Source: a bacterium (GTDB taxonomy: Bacteria; Patescibacteriota; Gracilibacteria; BD1-5; UBA6164). From it: 45,216 bases of DNA. The translations under genes and the position numbers were made by a program. This document shows, in pieces, positions 8,584-18,959 of the stretch (position 1 is the stretch's first letter; every line of letters starts with the position of its first letter). The stretch covers positions 1-45,216 of the forward strand of contig JAGXIV010000005.1 in assembly GCA_024635485.1 (NCBI GenBank). Direction: 5' to 3'. The notes under the pieces are model-generated. The model did no database searches and was not told the DNA's origin. It saw nothing but the letters and a program-made list of their open reading frames with translations.

Positions 8584-8808
8584 TTATTTTCTATAAGTGA
8601 TTCTTCATTTTCATGGGTCATATGGACTGAGTTCTATAGTAACTTTATCTCATTCGATAAGTTTTATAAAATTTTTTCGCATATTTCCACTGAGATGTCA
8701 ACGAACAATACCTCATCATAAATCCTCTGGTAATTGAACTTCAAAAACCAGGCCGGGTAGAGATTGGATTATTGTACCTTCTACCTCTATTTTATCTTCT
8801 TTCGACAT
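8584..8808 (-). CDS. infA: translation initiation factor IF-1
   Basis: It encodes 74 residues, a single OB-fold: MSKEDKIEVEGTIIQSLPG, VRGHLSGNMRKNFIKLIEGDKV and SPYDPGKGRITYRK. Six glycines, including a TGA-TGA pair in the DLGGG loop, are encoded by TGA, all where IF-1 commonly has Gly or a turn. It precedes rpmJ by 28 bases. Confidence 0.95.
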
Positions 8809-8882
8809 ATGTGTTGTTATCTCAGTTCAGATTAAAAGCTCGCAAATTGTATCAAAAAAATTTTAAAAGACAAATCTTTTTT

Positions 8883-9305
8883 CTACTTTTTATCTATTTT
8901 ATTATTCTCCTCAATTCTCTGCTCAATTACAGAGCGAACTTGCTTATGTATTTGAGGATATTTCTCAAGAAGTTCTTGCATAGAGAAGTCCAACATTACA
9001 ATAAAACTAGAATCATCCAGAGCAATGACACTTGCATTTCTTTTTGGTGGTTCTCAGAAAAATGCCATTTCTCCTACCATATCTCATACTCAAAGATTTG
9101 CAATTTGACCAAAAACTCATTCATTGTTTTTCTTGTATACACCAATTTCACCAGAAACAATAATGTACATTGCCTGTGGATCATCTCATTCTTGAAATAG
9201 GACATCTCCTTTTGAAATATTTTGTAACTGACAAAAGTCAGAGAGATTTCTTTGTTCCATTTCTGGGATACAAGAAAATAATTCTAAATCTTTGAAATAG
9301 TTCAT
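8883..9305 (-). CDS. cyclic-nucleotide-binding-domain protein
   Basis: It encodes 140 residues consisting of one cNMP-binding beta-roll plus a short C-terminal helix. The start (FKDLELFSCIPEMEQRNL) is typical of CRP/PKA-type domains. The phosphate-binding cassette is MVGEMAFFGEPPKRNASV, with the conserved Glu and Arg. There is no C-terminal DNA-binding helix-turn-helix, so it is not a CRP-like transcription factor. It lies between infB (one base upstream) and infA in the translation superoperon, an unusual place. It may sense a nucleotide or act through partner proteins, but the ligand is unknown. It stops at TAG. Confidence 0.87.
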
Positions 9306-9306
9306 A

Positions 9307-11775
9307 TTATTTTTCAATTACAATTTTATATACTTCTAGAATATCTTTTTCTTCCACATTAATCGTTCATTTTATTTTGAGACCACATTCAACGGGGCCT
9401 TCAAGTTTATGAACTTCTTCTACTCAAGATTTGAGTGAATCAATAGTTCATTTAGCTACAACTTTATCACCTCGTATAACTCTTACTAATGCTTTGTTTT
9501 GAATACTACTTCATTCTTCTTTCAAAATAGCACCTACAATGATAAATTTCTTTGAAGTATAAAATATAGCTCATACCTTTGCCTCACATAACATTACTTC
9601 AACCTCTTTTGGATCAAGCATACCACTTACTATTTTTTCAATTCTATCAGTAATATGATATATAATCTTACTATGGATATACTCTACTCATGATTTTTCT
9701 AATGTTTGTCTTGCATTCACTCATACATCAACTCCAAAACCTATAAGAATTGCTGAGCTCCCTCCACACATAAGGACATCTCCTTCAGTAATATTACCAA
9801 CTCATGAATGAATAATTGAAACATTTGTTTCAGGAGTAGAGAGTTTCTCAAGAGCATTTCTAATCGCTTCTAGACTTCCATTTGTATCTGATTTCAAAAC
9901 AATTTTAAGATGTTTTAGATTTCATGACTTAATTCGTGTCATAAGAATATCAAGTTGAGAAGTTTTAAGCATCTTCTTATTAGCTTGAAATTCCTGGTAT
10001 TCAATTGATTTTTGTCGTGCTACATCTATCCCAGATACTACCTGAAGAATATCTCATCCATTTGCTACCCTGTCAAGTCAGACAACAAGTACTGGCATAC
10101 CAGGAGTTGCAAATTTCACTCATTTTCCAGTATAATCTTTCAGGACTTTAACTTTTCCATAAGAGGCACCACATACTATAGCGCTCCCTTTTTCAATAGT
10201 CCCAGTATTCACAAGAACAGTTGAAACAGGACCAAGCTGCATATCAAGATGAGATTCTATAATAGTAGCAATCCCTTTTCGATTTGGATTCGCTTTCAAC
10301 TCGAGCATATCAGCAGAAAGCAGAATAATTTCTAGTAAATCATCAATACCAAAACCTGTTTGAGCTGAAACAGGTACCATTGGAGTATCTCCACCCCAAT
10401 CTTCAGGAGTAAGTCATTTTTCTGCCAGTTGTCCCTTTACATGATCTGGATTTGCTCCTTCTTTATCCATCTTATTGATTGCGACAATAACTGGAATACC
10501 AGCTTCTTTCGCGTGAGAAATACTCTCAATAGTTTGAGGTTTCACTCACTCATCTGCAGCAACAACAAGTATAGCAATATCAGTTGATTTTGCCCCTCTT
10601 GAACGCATTATAGTAAAGGCTTCATGACCAGGAGTATCAAGAAAGGTTATTTTTCTATCATTATATTCAGCTTGATATGCTCAAATACTTTGAGTAATTC
10701 ATCCAGCTTCTCCAGAAGCTACCTTTGCATTTCGAATATAATCAAGAAGTGAAGTCTTTCCATGATCTACGTGTCACATTATAGAAACTACTGGAGCTCT
10801 CTCTGTGAGCTTAGAAGCGTCATCTTCTGCAAGAAAATCTTTTATATTCCCACTCGCAAGTTCATCGATTCCAACTCAACTAGATGTTTCTTTTTCAAGT
10901 TTTACGTCAAATGCTTCAGAAATAAGTGCTGCCGTATCAAAATCAATTTGAGAATTGATAGTCATCATCATTCCATTTTTCATAAATTCTCCAATAAGAC
11001 CTGAAAGTGGAACTCCTATTTTTTCAGAAAATTCTTTCAACGATAAAAACTCAGGAACTATAACTGTTCATCCTGTTTTAGCTGTAAGATTTTGAGCAAT
11101 ATCTTCTATATTTTTTTCTTCTCTTTTTTTAGTTTTTAGCTTATTTGATCGAGTAAATTGTGAGTCATCTACATCTATTTTATTTCTGTATCGACCGCCT
11201 CTACTATTTCCATAAAATTTTCATTTTTTTCCATTCCGAGAATCATCTTGATTTTCTCAAGATTTAAATCCAGGTTTCACATTTCCTTTTGAAAATCCTG
11301 GTTTAAATTTAGCAGATGGTTTATCTGTTTCTATACTCGCATCAACACGAATTTGACCAGAGTTTTTAGAGTCATGAGACCGTGTTGATTGAGATCTATC
11401 CTGTTGCGTATTTCCTCTGTTTTTTGGAGTATACTCTTTTTTCTTAGGAGTTTCATTTTCCGGAGCACGAGAAACAACGGTCATTTTAGATGCCGTATTT
11501 TTTTCTAATGCTGTATTAAGAGTAGCACCTACAGTATTTACTGAAGGTTTTTTTACTTCTTCTTTTGGAGTAATTTCTTCTGCTTGTTTAGAAACTTGAG
11601 CTGTTGGTTCTTGAGTTACAGTCTGACTTGTTTTTTCTTCTGGTTCTTCAGAAGTCTTTTTTGCCTTTACTTTAATTTTCTTTTTTATAATGGGCTTTTT
11701 TTTCTCACTCGAAGCGTCCGCAGTTGGTTGGTCAGAAGAAATACTCGAATAATAGTCGTCTATATTTTGAGCCAT
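9307..11775 (-). CDS. infB: translation initiation factor IF-2
   Basis: It encodes 822 residues. The first ~170 are Lys/Glu/Thr/Ser-rich and disordered ([18 protein letters not shown]). After a Gly/Arg-rich stretch come an IF2_N-like segment ([20 protein letters not shown]) and the GTPase domain from ~330. Motifs are GHVDHGKT at 334-341 (first Gly is TGA), DTPGHEAF, and NKMD for guanine specificity. Beta-barrel domains follow, with the fMet-tRNA-binding C2 domain at the end (ECGLKIKG). It is the first gene of the minus-strand superoperon, with a good promoter at 11821-11848. The unusual feature is the adjoining cNMP gene instead of rbfA or nusA. Confidence 0.96.
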
Positions 11776-11820
11776 AGGTATTTGAATGTATGAATCGGAA
11801 GTAATAAATTGATAGAGCGA

Positions 11821-11848
11821 ATATTAAGCCTTTTTAATGTATTGTCAA
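11821..11848 (-). promoter_or_regulatory. probable promoter of the infB superoperon
   Basis: On the minus strand, TTGACA (11848-11843), a 16-base spacer and TAATAT (11826-11821) lie about 45 bases upstream of the infB ATG. Confidence 0.5.
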
Positions 11849-11870
11849 AATAAATATAAAAACTTGTAAA

Positions 11871-11899
11871 TTGACCATTTTTAATTACGCTTTTATGAA
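11871..11899 (+). promoter_or_regulatory. possible promoter of the KhpB-like gene
   Basis: TTGACC at 11871-11876 is followed after 17 bases by TATGAA at 11894-11899, about 25 bases before the ATG at 11926. It is divergent from, and close to, the infB promoter. Confidence 0.4.
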
Positions 11900-11925
11900 A
11901 ATATATATCTAAGATACATATATCC

Positions 11926-12417
11926 ATGTGAGAACAAAACATTCAGTGAAAAACTGAAACATTTTTCCAAAAAATGGCTATAGAGATAAGCTCTCTAAAT
12001 ATCGAAAAAGAAGCTGAAAATATTTACAAAATAAAACTGGAAACCCCTGATTCTCATATTGTTATTGGACCCCATTGAAAAAATTTAGAATCAATAACAC
12101 ACATATTAAAACTCCTTCTTTCTCAAGACATTCAATGATACATCACTATTCATTTAGAAGTAAATGACTATTTAGAAAAAAAAGATCAGAAGTTACACAG
12201 TTTCATTCAATCTAAAATCGATTTTGTCCAAGAAACTGGAAAAGTTGTTATTCTTCCTTATCTTTCATCCTATGAAAGAAAGAAGGTGCATACCTATGTT
12301 CAAGAACATTCTAAATCAATTATTACACAAAGTGTGTGAGAGAATGATGCCAGAAGACTTCACCTTATAAAAAAAGAAATCACACTTACTATAGATATAG
12401 ATTGAGACGATATTTAA
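11926..12417 (+). CDS. KH-R3H RNA-binding protein (KhpB/Jag-like)
   Basis: It encodes 163 residues. A KH domain (about 40-100) has the GxxG loop as IGPHGKNLESI, with one Gly from TGA. An R3H domain follows (about 105-150) with SYERKKVHTYVQEH and ENDARRLHL, the nucleic-acid-binding Arg/His motif. These are the two domains of KhpB (Jag/EloR), a global RNA-binding regulator of cell elongation in other bacteria. The long N-terminal Jag domain is missing. In most bacteria this gene follows yidC, but here it is about 10 kb from the rpmH-rnpA-yidC group. It starts with ATG-TGA (Met-Gly). The next gene begins 13 bases downstream. Confidence 0.78.
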
Positions 12418-12430
12418 AAAAAGAAAAATT

Positions 12431-13582
12431 ATGAAACTTCCTGCACTCCAGACCTGGCTTATTATTTGAGCGCTTATAGCAATCTGATATGGTTTTTTTT
12501 ACATAAACACATTGAACTATGGGAAAGAAAAACAAATACAAGCACAGATTGTAAATCATCCTGAAATGCTTCCAAACTCAGAAACTGCAGAAATATCAAG
12601 CTTCTGATTTAAAAATATATTTGCTGATTTTTATTGGCTTTCAGCTATTCAATATATAGGTTCTAATGCTATAGATTGAGAATATAAAAAGTATCTCTGA
12701 GCCATGATACAAATTATTACTGATCTTAATCCATATTTCGAAAGTCCATATGTGATTTGAGAATTACTCCTTCCATCTAATGATGGAGTTGGATGAAAAT
12801 TTTCTGAGTCAGATAACAAAGATAATATTTTACAAGCAGAATCTCTTTGACTCAAATGAGTGAAAAATTTTTGTAACACACAAATGATAGAAGATATCAT
12901 AAATGAAGATGATCTTGAAAAAATACAGACACTAGAAGAATACAAAAATCCTTGTAAAAGTTATAAAATTCCATATTACCTCGCATATATATACTATTTC
13001 TATATGCAGGATTGAGAAAAATCATCTCACTATTATAAAGTTGTTGCAGCTCAAAGTGATGCACCATCAGGTGCAAAAGTACTCGCTGCCATAATGCAAT
13101 GAAGATGAGGAAACAGAGAAAAATCTATATTTATGTTTCTTTCACTTGCAAAGAGTCTTGGATCTCAGGATGATTCATGTAGTTTTATGACTCAAAATAT
13201 AAATGATGCATATGCCTATATTTCAGAAAAAAATCTCCCAATAACATGAGAAATAGTTGCAGCTATTGAAGCAGACAGCAAAAAAATTCTTCCCCCACTG
13301 ACTGAAGAAAATGAAAATGAAATTTTAGATGATACTAAATGTTCTAATTTTCTTGTAAAAGCAATACGTGAAATTAATCTACTCTATTTAGAACAAGCGG
13401 ATGAACGTTATATCCAAAATAACCCAGAGGAAGTATCTGCTATAACTCCTCAAGTACTCTTAGATGGGTGATATATAAACTTCATTCCAACAGATTATCA
13501 ACAATACAGTGATAAAGATTATGGAATTATCTATAAATATAATGATGATATAGAAACATTTGATTATGAAATGTGATACTAA
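12431..13582 (+). CDS. membrane-anchored helical-repeat (TPR-like) protein of unknown function
   Basis: It encodes 383 residues. One N-terminal membrane anchor (residues ~8-25, WLIIGALIAIGYGFFYI) is followed by a large extracytoplasmic domain built of amphipathic helices rich in Tyr and Phe (FADFYWLSAIQYIGS, YLAYIYYFYMQDGEK, GAKVLAAIMQG). The helix pattern suggests TPR-type repeats, but the consensus is weak. Five cysteines are scattered through it. At least fourteen TGA glycines make it invisible under the standard code. It lies 13 bases after the KhpB-like gene and probably shares its mRNA, with a strong terminator following. No catalytic motif was seen. Confidence 0.7.
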
Positions 13583-13610
13583 AAAAGAAGCTTAGAAAGC
13601 TTCTTTTTTT
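13581..13610 (+). terminator. bidirectional terminator between convergent genes
   Basis: AAAAAAGAAGCTT/AAGCTTCTTTTTT is a perfect stem with a 3-base loop and T-runs on both strands. It serves the + gene ending at 13582 and probably trpS, which ends at 13615 on the other strand. Confidence 0.88.
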
Positions 13611-13614
13611 TAAA

Positions 13615-14583
13615 TTAACTCAGTCCTATGATTTTTTTGAGTTCTCTATATTTTATTCCGTGTAACTCATTGGCTCTTTTATTTCCTATATCAAGTTTTT
13701 CTTGTACCAATGCAAAGTTTTCCATATAGAGTTTATATTTTAAACGCGCTTCTTTAAAATATTCAAGTAAAATATTTAAAAGTTCCATTTTTGCATGTCC
13801 ATATCCATATCATCCTGCAAGATATTTTTGTCGAACCGTTTCTCTCTGAGCTTCAGACGCAAAGAAAGAAATCAGCGCAAACACGTTACACGTCTCTGGG
13901 TCTTTGACATCATCAAGTCACTTATCATCTGTAACAATAGACATAACTCTTTTCTTGAGCGTTTTTTCATCATCGAAGACACCAATAAAATTATCATAAC
14001 TTTTGCTCATTTTTCTTCCATCTAGTCATGGAATAAGCTCAACATCTGCTTTAATATATGCTTCTGGAAGTTTGAAAAACTCTTGATTATACGTACGATT
14101 AAAATTACCAGCTATGTCTCTTGCAAATTCTAGATGCTGTTGTTGATCTCGACCTACAGGAACAAGATCGACATCATAGCCAATAATATCAGCAGCCATT
14201 AAAATAGGATAGTTGAAAATAGCCATATTGATATCTGAATTCTTTGTTTGACTATCTTTGAAGCTATGAGCACGAAGCATAAGACTATAAGGAGTGACAC
14301 TCGACAATATCCAAGTAATATCATTTATGTGAGCCATTTCTGATTGCTCAAAGACCGTAAATGGTGCATCATCTGGCATAAGAGCAAAGAGCTCACAGGC
14401 AAGACGCTTTTTGTTTTCTCTCAGTTTTTGTCCATCATGGACTGAGGTAAGAGAATGAAAATCAGGAAGAAATAAAAATGCTTCATGTCCTCGCGCTTGT
14501 TCTAAAAAAGGCTTATACATTCAAAGATAATTTCCAAGATGCATCCCATCTCAGGTTGGTTTTACTCAGGTTAATACTCTCAT
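13615..14583 (-). CDS. trpS: tryptophanyl-tRNA synthetase
   Basis: It encodes 322 residues, close to the usual ~330. It has the class I HIGH-type signature [17 protein letters not shown] at 5-21 and KMSKS at 191-195 within [33 protein letters not shown] is the Trp/dimer region conserved in TrpRS. TGA glycines occur inside the signature (TGVKPTG, LGMYKP), which gives strong evidence for recoding. It loads Trp on tRNA-Trp. In a code with UGA as Gly, tRNA-Trp should read only UGG. The gene stands alone between terminators. Confidence 0.95.
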
Positions 14584-14663
14584 AATACTTCTATATAATA
14601 CATTAATACTCTTATTATACTTAAACTATAGCTTTTTCAATCTCGACTCAAGAAAAACAAAAA

Positions 14664-14693
14664 AAAGAGTCTTACAATGAAGTAAGACTCTTT
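14664..14693 (-). terminator. rho-independent terminator
   Basis: AAAGAGTCTTAC/GTAAGACTCTTT forms a 12-bp stem with a T-run on the minus strand. It ends the transcript of the large surface protein at 14704. Confidence 0.87.
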
Positions 14694-14703
14694 AGGAAAC
14701 AAA

Positions 14704-17700
14704 CTATCTCGCAACCTTTGTGGTATTGATATATTCTCCGATGAATTGACTTACAAGCGGAGCTGGTTTATGGAAAATTCTTGATCCAAAGCTTACTATT
14801 GTACCCACTGATAGCATATTACTATTGCTTGATTTAGCGACATAGTAACGACTATTAACCAGTTGCGTAATATCTCAGTAGAGTGATCCATTTACAACAA
14901 GCTGTACATCTGTATCTTTCGTAGATAGAATTTTACCTCAAACGTTCGCTACTGGGATAGCAATATAAGTCCCATCTAAATGCTTCACTGTATCAGAGAT
15001 AATAATATTTCCTCCTTTTACAACAAAGGCAATATTCTCTTTTACATCTTTAATATCATTTGAAATCGTAAGATTACCAGACTGAATTATAAATGTTGTA
15101 GCTTGTGTGATATTTTGGTAATCACTTGTCTTGAGTGTATAATTACCATTTACAATGTACACATTATCAAGCCCATTATATTTCACAAATTTTCAAGTAT
15201 TTGTAACCGTTTTAATTGTATCACGAGTTGTTTCTATATTCTTAGAATCTTCTTGCGAATTATTCACAGCACCAACATTCGTTGTAGAATCAGAGTAACT
15301 TGAAAGTCCTCCTGACCCTACTGAAGTCCCTACAAAGTTTTTATTATCATCATATCCACTAACATTTTCTGTAACTTTTGATATATCTCATGTTACAGAA
15401 GAATCTTTCACATAACTCGTACCTCCACCAATAGTGGTAACTGCTGGTTTTGCAACTCGAACTTTGAGCTTACCTGCAAAATATGCATTATAGTAATCTA
15501 CTGGTCCATTTTTTACGGTTGTAGTTATCACGCTAGAACCATAATCTATTCCTGCTGGAATCCCTGCTTTATCAGAAGTAAATACTGGATAGAGTTCTTT
15601 ATTATCAAGAGATAGTTGAATATACCTACTTTGAGCTATAAAAGTTCCATTAGCCTGTTTCACAAGATAAAATTTTTCATTTGGATAGAGTACTTTATTT
15701 TGAAGTGAAGCACAATATTCAGCCGATAATCCTTTTACTGAAGGGTCCCCAATAGATTTTGCACAGAGTGCATCGAAACCTAAATCATAATCAGATTTAT
15801 TTTCAATATATGGAATAGTTCGATTTTGGTAAAGAATATTTGTGTTGTGACCAACAATAATATCTCCTATTGGTCCAAATATAAGATCACCACCATTTGG
15901 AGTCGTACTTATACCATCTCCATTTGGAGTAGTGGTTCAACCACCACCTCAGCCTCCACCTCCTCCTCAACCACCATTGAGTGTACATTCATTTGTTGTT
16001 CATGGAGCGTTACATCGGGTTCCTGCAAAATTACCAGTTCCATAATCACATTGTTCTCCTCTTTCAGGTTGTAATACACCGTCTCCACAAATTGGAGCAG
16101 TTTGAATAGTACACGCTTCTGAAGTTCTCCAATCTGATGAAGTAGCATAACTTGTACTCGTAGAATTTGCTCATCCAGCATAACATCGAGGAGTCACAGA
16201 TTCAGCACAAGTAAACTCAGCTATTTTTCGTCCACTTGCTTCTCCAGAATCAACCGCAGATTTTGCTCCAATAAACTTAGGAGAACCATCTATATTTGTT
16301 CCACATTGTAGAGCAAACTTTTGAGTTGAATAATTCCCGAAACATGTATATTGATTTCATGATTTTATAATATCATTACAACTTGGATTTTGTCATCCAC
16401 CACCTCAGCCATTAGTTACCGAAAGTGTTTGAGTACATTTTGGAATAGTTGTTGTTTGATTATTAATCAGACAACTTGCTGTATAAACTCCTACTGAATT
16501 GAGAGTTACACTTCCAGTTTTATCATTAATAGTATTAATGATAGTACCAGCAGCATCTTTTACAACAATTTTATAAGTAGATACATTTGTTCCAGAACAG
16601 TTCAGACTTGTAGTGAGAGAGTTTACTCCACTAATTGGAGTAGCAGTGAATGTATCACATGCATTATTTACTTCTACTTCAACACAGCCTTCTGGAGTTC
16701 AGACTTCTTTGTCGTCATCACATACTGGTGGAGGCGTAGGATTACAATCTATGTTTGTTCATTCACACACTACTGCAAGGTTTCGGACTTTTCCGTTTGC
16801 CTTGTCAGTAATTTTAAAAGAAATGTTAAGTGCCACACTACTTTTAGCTGGAATATTAACAAGAGTTTTATATTCAGCGATTTTTCCATCACCTGAAAGT
16901 ATCCAATTTGCAGAAGGTACTAATGATAGTCATCCGTTAGATGCATCAAAGAAATGATCTTCTACTTTATAATTTTTAGCTTCAACTGAACTATCATTAT
17001 AGACAGTAATAACATACATCACAGTATCTCACGTTTTTACACTAGAAGATTGACCTGCTTTGAGTGATTTAACAAGGTATACATTTGGTATATCTTGATT
17101 TATCTTAATAATAGCAATATCATGATCATCCTCGTCACCACCTGGGTTACATCCGTTTCAAATATTATCATCTATCAATCCATCGTTTTCCTTTTCTCAA
17201 ACTTGATTTCCGTTGGTACTATCAGGAATACTGTCACAATCATCACCATCATCTATCGAAATTTCTGCAAAATTCTTAATGGTAGCAGGAGCACTTGCGT
17301 TTATTATGAAAGTAATAGTTTCAGTTTTACTGGTTCAAACTGCAATGTTTCCATAATCAAGATACGCTTTATTTCAGCTTTTTGACCAAACAGTTCCTTT
17401 GAGATTAAATCATGTTGGAATATAATCAACAACTTGAACCATATTTGCTCTAATATCTCATTGATTAAATACAGAAATATTAAACGTTATTTCATCTCAA
17501 ACTTTATAACTAGACTTAGGGTTTACAATAGTTTTTCTAAGGGCTAAGTCATACTTTTTTTCTACTGGAGGTTTCGTAACTGTAACTGTTTGCTTACAAC
17601 TATTTGAAGTAAGTGTTCCATTTACAAAACATTGGAATTGATATGTTCCTTCACTATTCAGTTGACTACTCCCTGATTTTGCATTAAAAGTATTAACGGT

Positions 17701-18693
17701 AGTACCATCTTTTTTAAGAACAACTTTATAAGTGCTAGCAGCAGTACCAGAACAGTTAAAATTAGTAGTGACACCTGGTGTTCATGAATTTGGTGAAACA
17801 GATAAATTATCACATGATGGAGTTGGTGGAGTAGGGTTTACTACAACATTTTCCTTACAAGCAGAAGAGGTAACTGTATCATTTACAAAACATTGTACTT
17901 GGTAATTTCCAGCATTTACAAAATTAAATGACGCTGACTGTGAATTAAAAGTCTTGAATATATTTGTTCATTGAGTAACTTTGATTGTGTACTTGTTTGC
18001 GTTTGTTCCATTACAACTAATATTAGTATTGAGTGGAGCAACTCCTGTATTAGGTTTTACTACAACATCATTACAAATTGGTGGAGTTGGTTTTGTAATA
18101 GGTTGACATGTAGTACTACATCCACCAGTACCAAATCAAGTTTTAGTCACATCATTTGGATCACAGGTTTCATACACCTTAGTTCCATTGTATTGATCAA
18201 TATAATTATCACGTACACCATCACCACACCATGTTATAGTATATGGTTGATATTCTGTATGAGAACCTCTATCTATCCATGTAGTTCCTACTTTTTCATA
18301 TTCATTTACATCATAAACAATAGAAAGATTATTACTCTTTCTCGAAGTTGGAACATAATCAATGTAGTAAGCATCTGGATTTGATTGAATTACTTTTACT
18401 GAAGTTTTAGGTTGAATATAATATCCATCATTTATAATTTTTGCAGTCCAAGAAAATGATGGATTTGGTCAACCATTGTAATTTCCTTGTTCTGTGAAAG
18501 AAACATTAAAAGATCTCAAATAATATAAATTTGAAGAAAGATTATTATAAACATCGTTAAAATAATATCCTTTTCCATATCTAAGTTTTACAGAAGGAAA
18601 TGTTTGATCATAAGCAGCTGTAGCAAATTGAATACTTCATAGAAGTAAAACAGATACAACCAACAATCGTAAGATTTTATAAAAATCTTTCAT
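14704..18693 (-). CDS. large cell-surface protein with PKD-like and DUF11-type repeats
   Basis: It encodes 1329 residues. The N-terminal signal peptide (MKDFYKILRLLVVSVLLLGS, cleavage near TAA-YDQ) exports it. Three related ~80-residue Cys-containing Ig/PKD-like repeats lie at about 18075-17844, 17820-17585 and 16655-16410. Between the second and third are two DUF11-type modules (YKVGDEITFNISVFNQGD and VKTGDTVMYVITVYND). A Cys-rich region (CGDGVLQPERGEQCDYG) leads to an 11-residue polyglycine linker, then a Ser/Thr/Asn-rich beta domain to the C-terminus. There is no LPXTG or membrane anchor at the end. Likely a secreted adhesin or coat protein. Glycines are written with mixed TGA and GGN codons. 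The next gene (18704-18901) encodes a lipoprotein. Confidence 0.85.
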
Positions 18694-18703
18694 ATGAATA
18701 TAT

Positions 18704-18901
18704 TTATTCAAATAAACTTGGAGCTTCACCATATGATTCTGAGGTATTTTCTTCATTTGGAGCTGCAATTTCTGCAGTACCAGTTTGAGTTTCTACAATA
18801 GAATCATCAGGAATACTACTATTCACTTCTTCTCATTCTTTTTGTGAACCAGAACAAGAAGTAATAAATAATATTGTAACTATTAATAATGTTTTTTTCA
18901 T
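18704..18901 (-). CDS. small lipoprotein
   Basis: It encodes 65 residues. MKKTLLIVTILFITSCSGSQ is a lipoprotein signal with lipobox ITSC, so the mature protein begins at the lipid-modified Cys. The mature 49 residues are acidic, rich in Glu, Ser and Thr, and probably unstructured. It ends 11 bases before the start of the large surface protein gene and is likely cotranscribed with it. It may help to anchor or export that protein, which is an inference from position only. Confidence 0.75.
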
Positions 18902-18924
18902 TTTTGTCAAATTAAAAGTAATAT

Positions 18925-18959
18925 AATAGGTATTCAAATTAGAATACCTATTTTTTTTT
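18925..18959. terminator. bidirectional hairpin between surface genes
   Basis: AATAGGTATTC/GAATACCTATT forms an 11-bp stem with loop AAATTA. The cleaner T-run (nine T) is on the + strand, and the minus-strand side is only T-rich. It directly follows the stop of the gene at 18958-21018, so it probably ends or attenuates that transcript. Confidence 0.6.
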
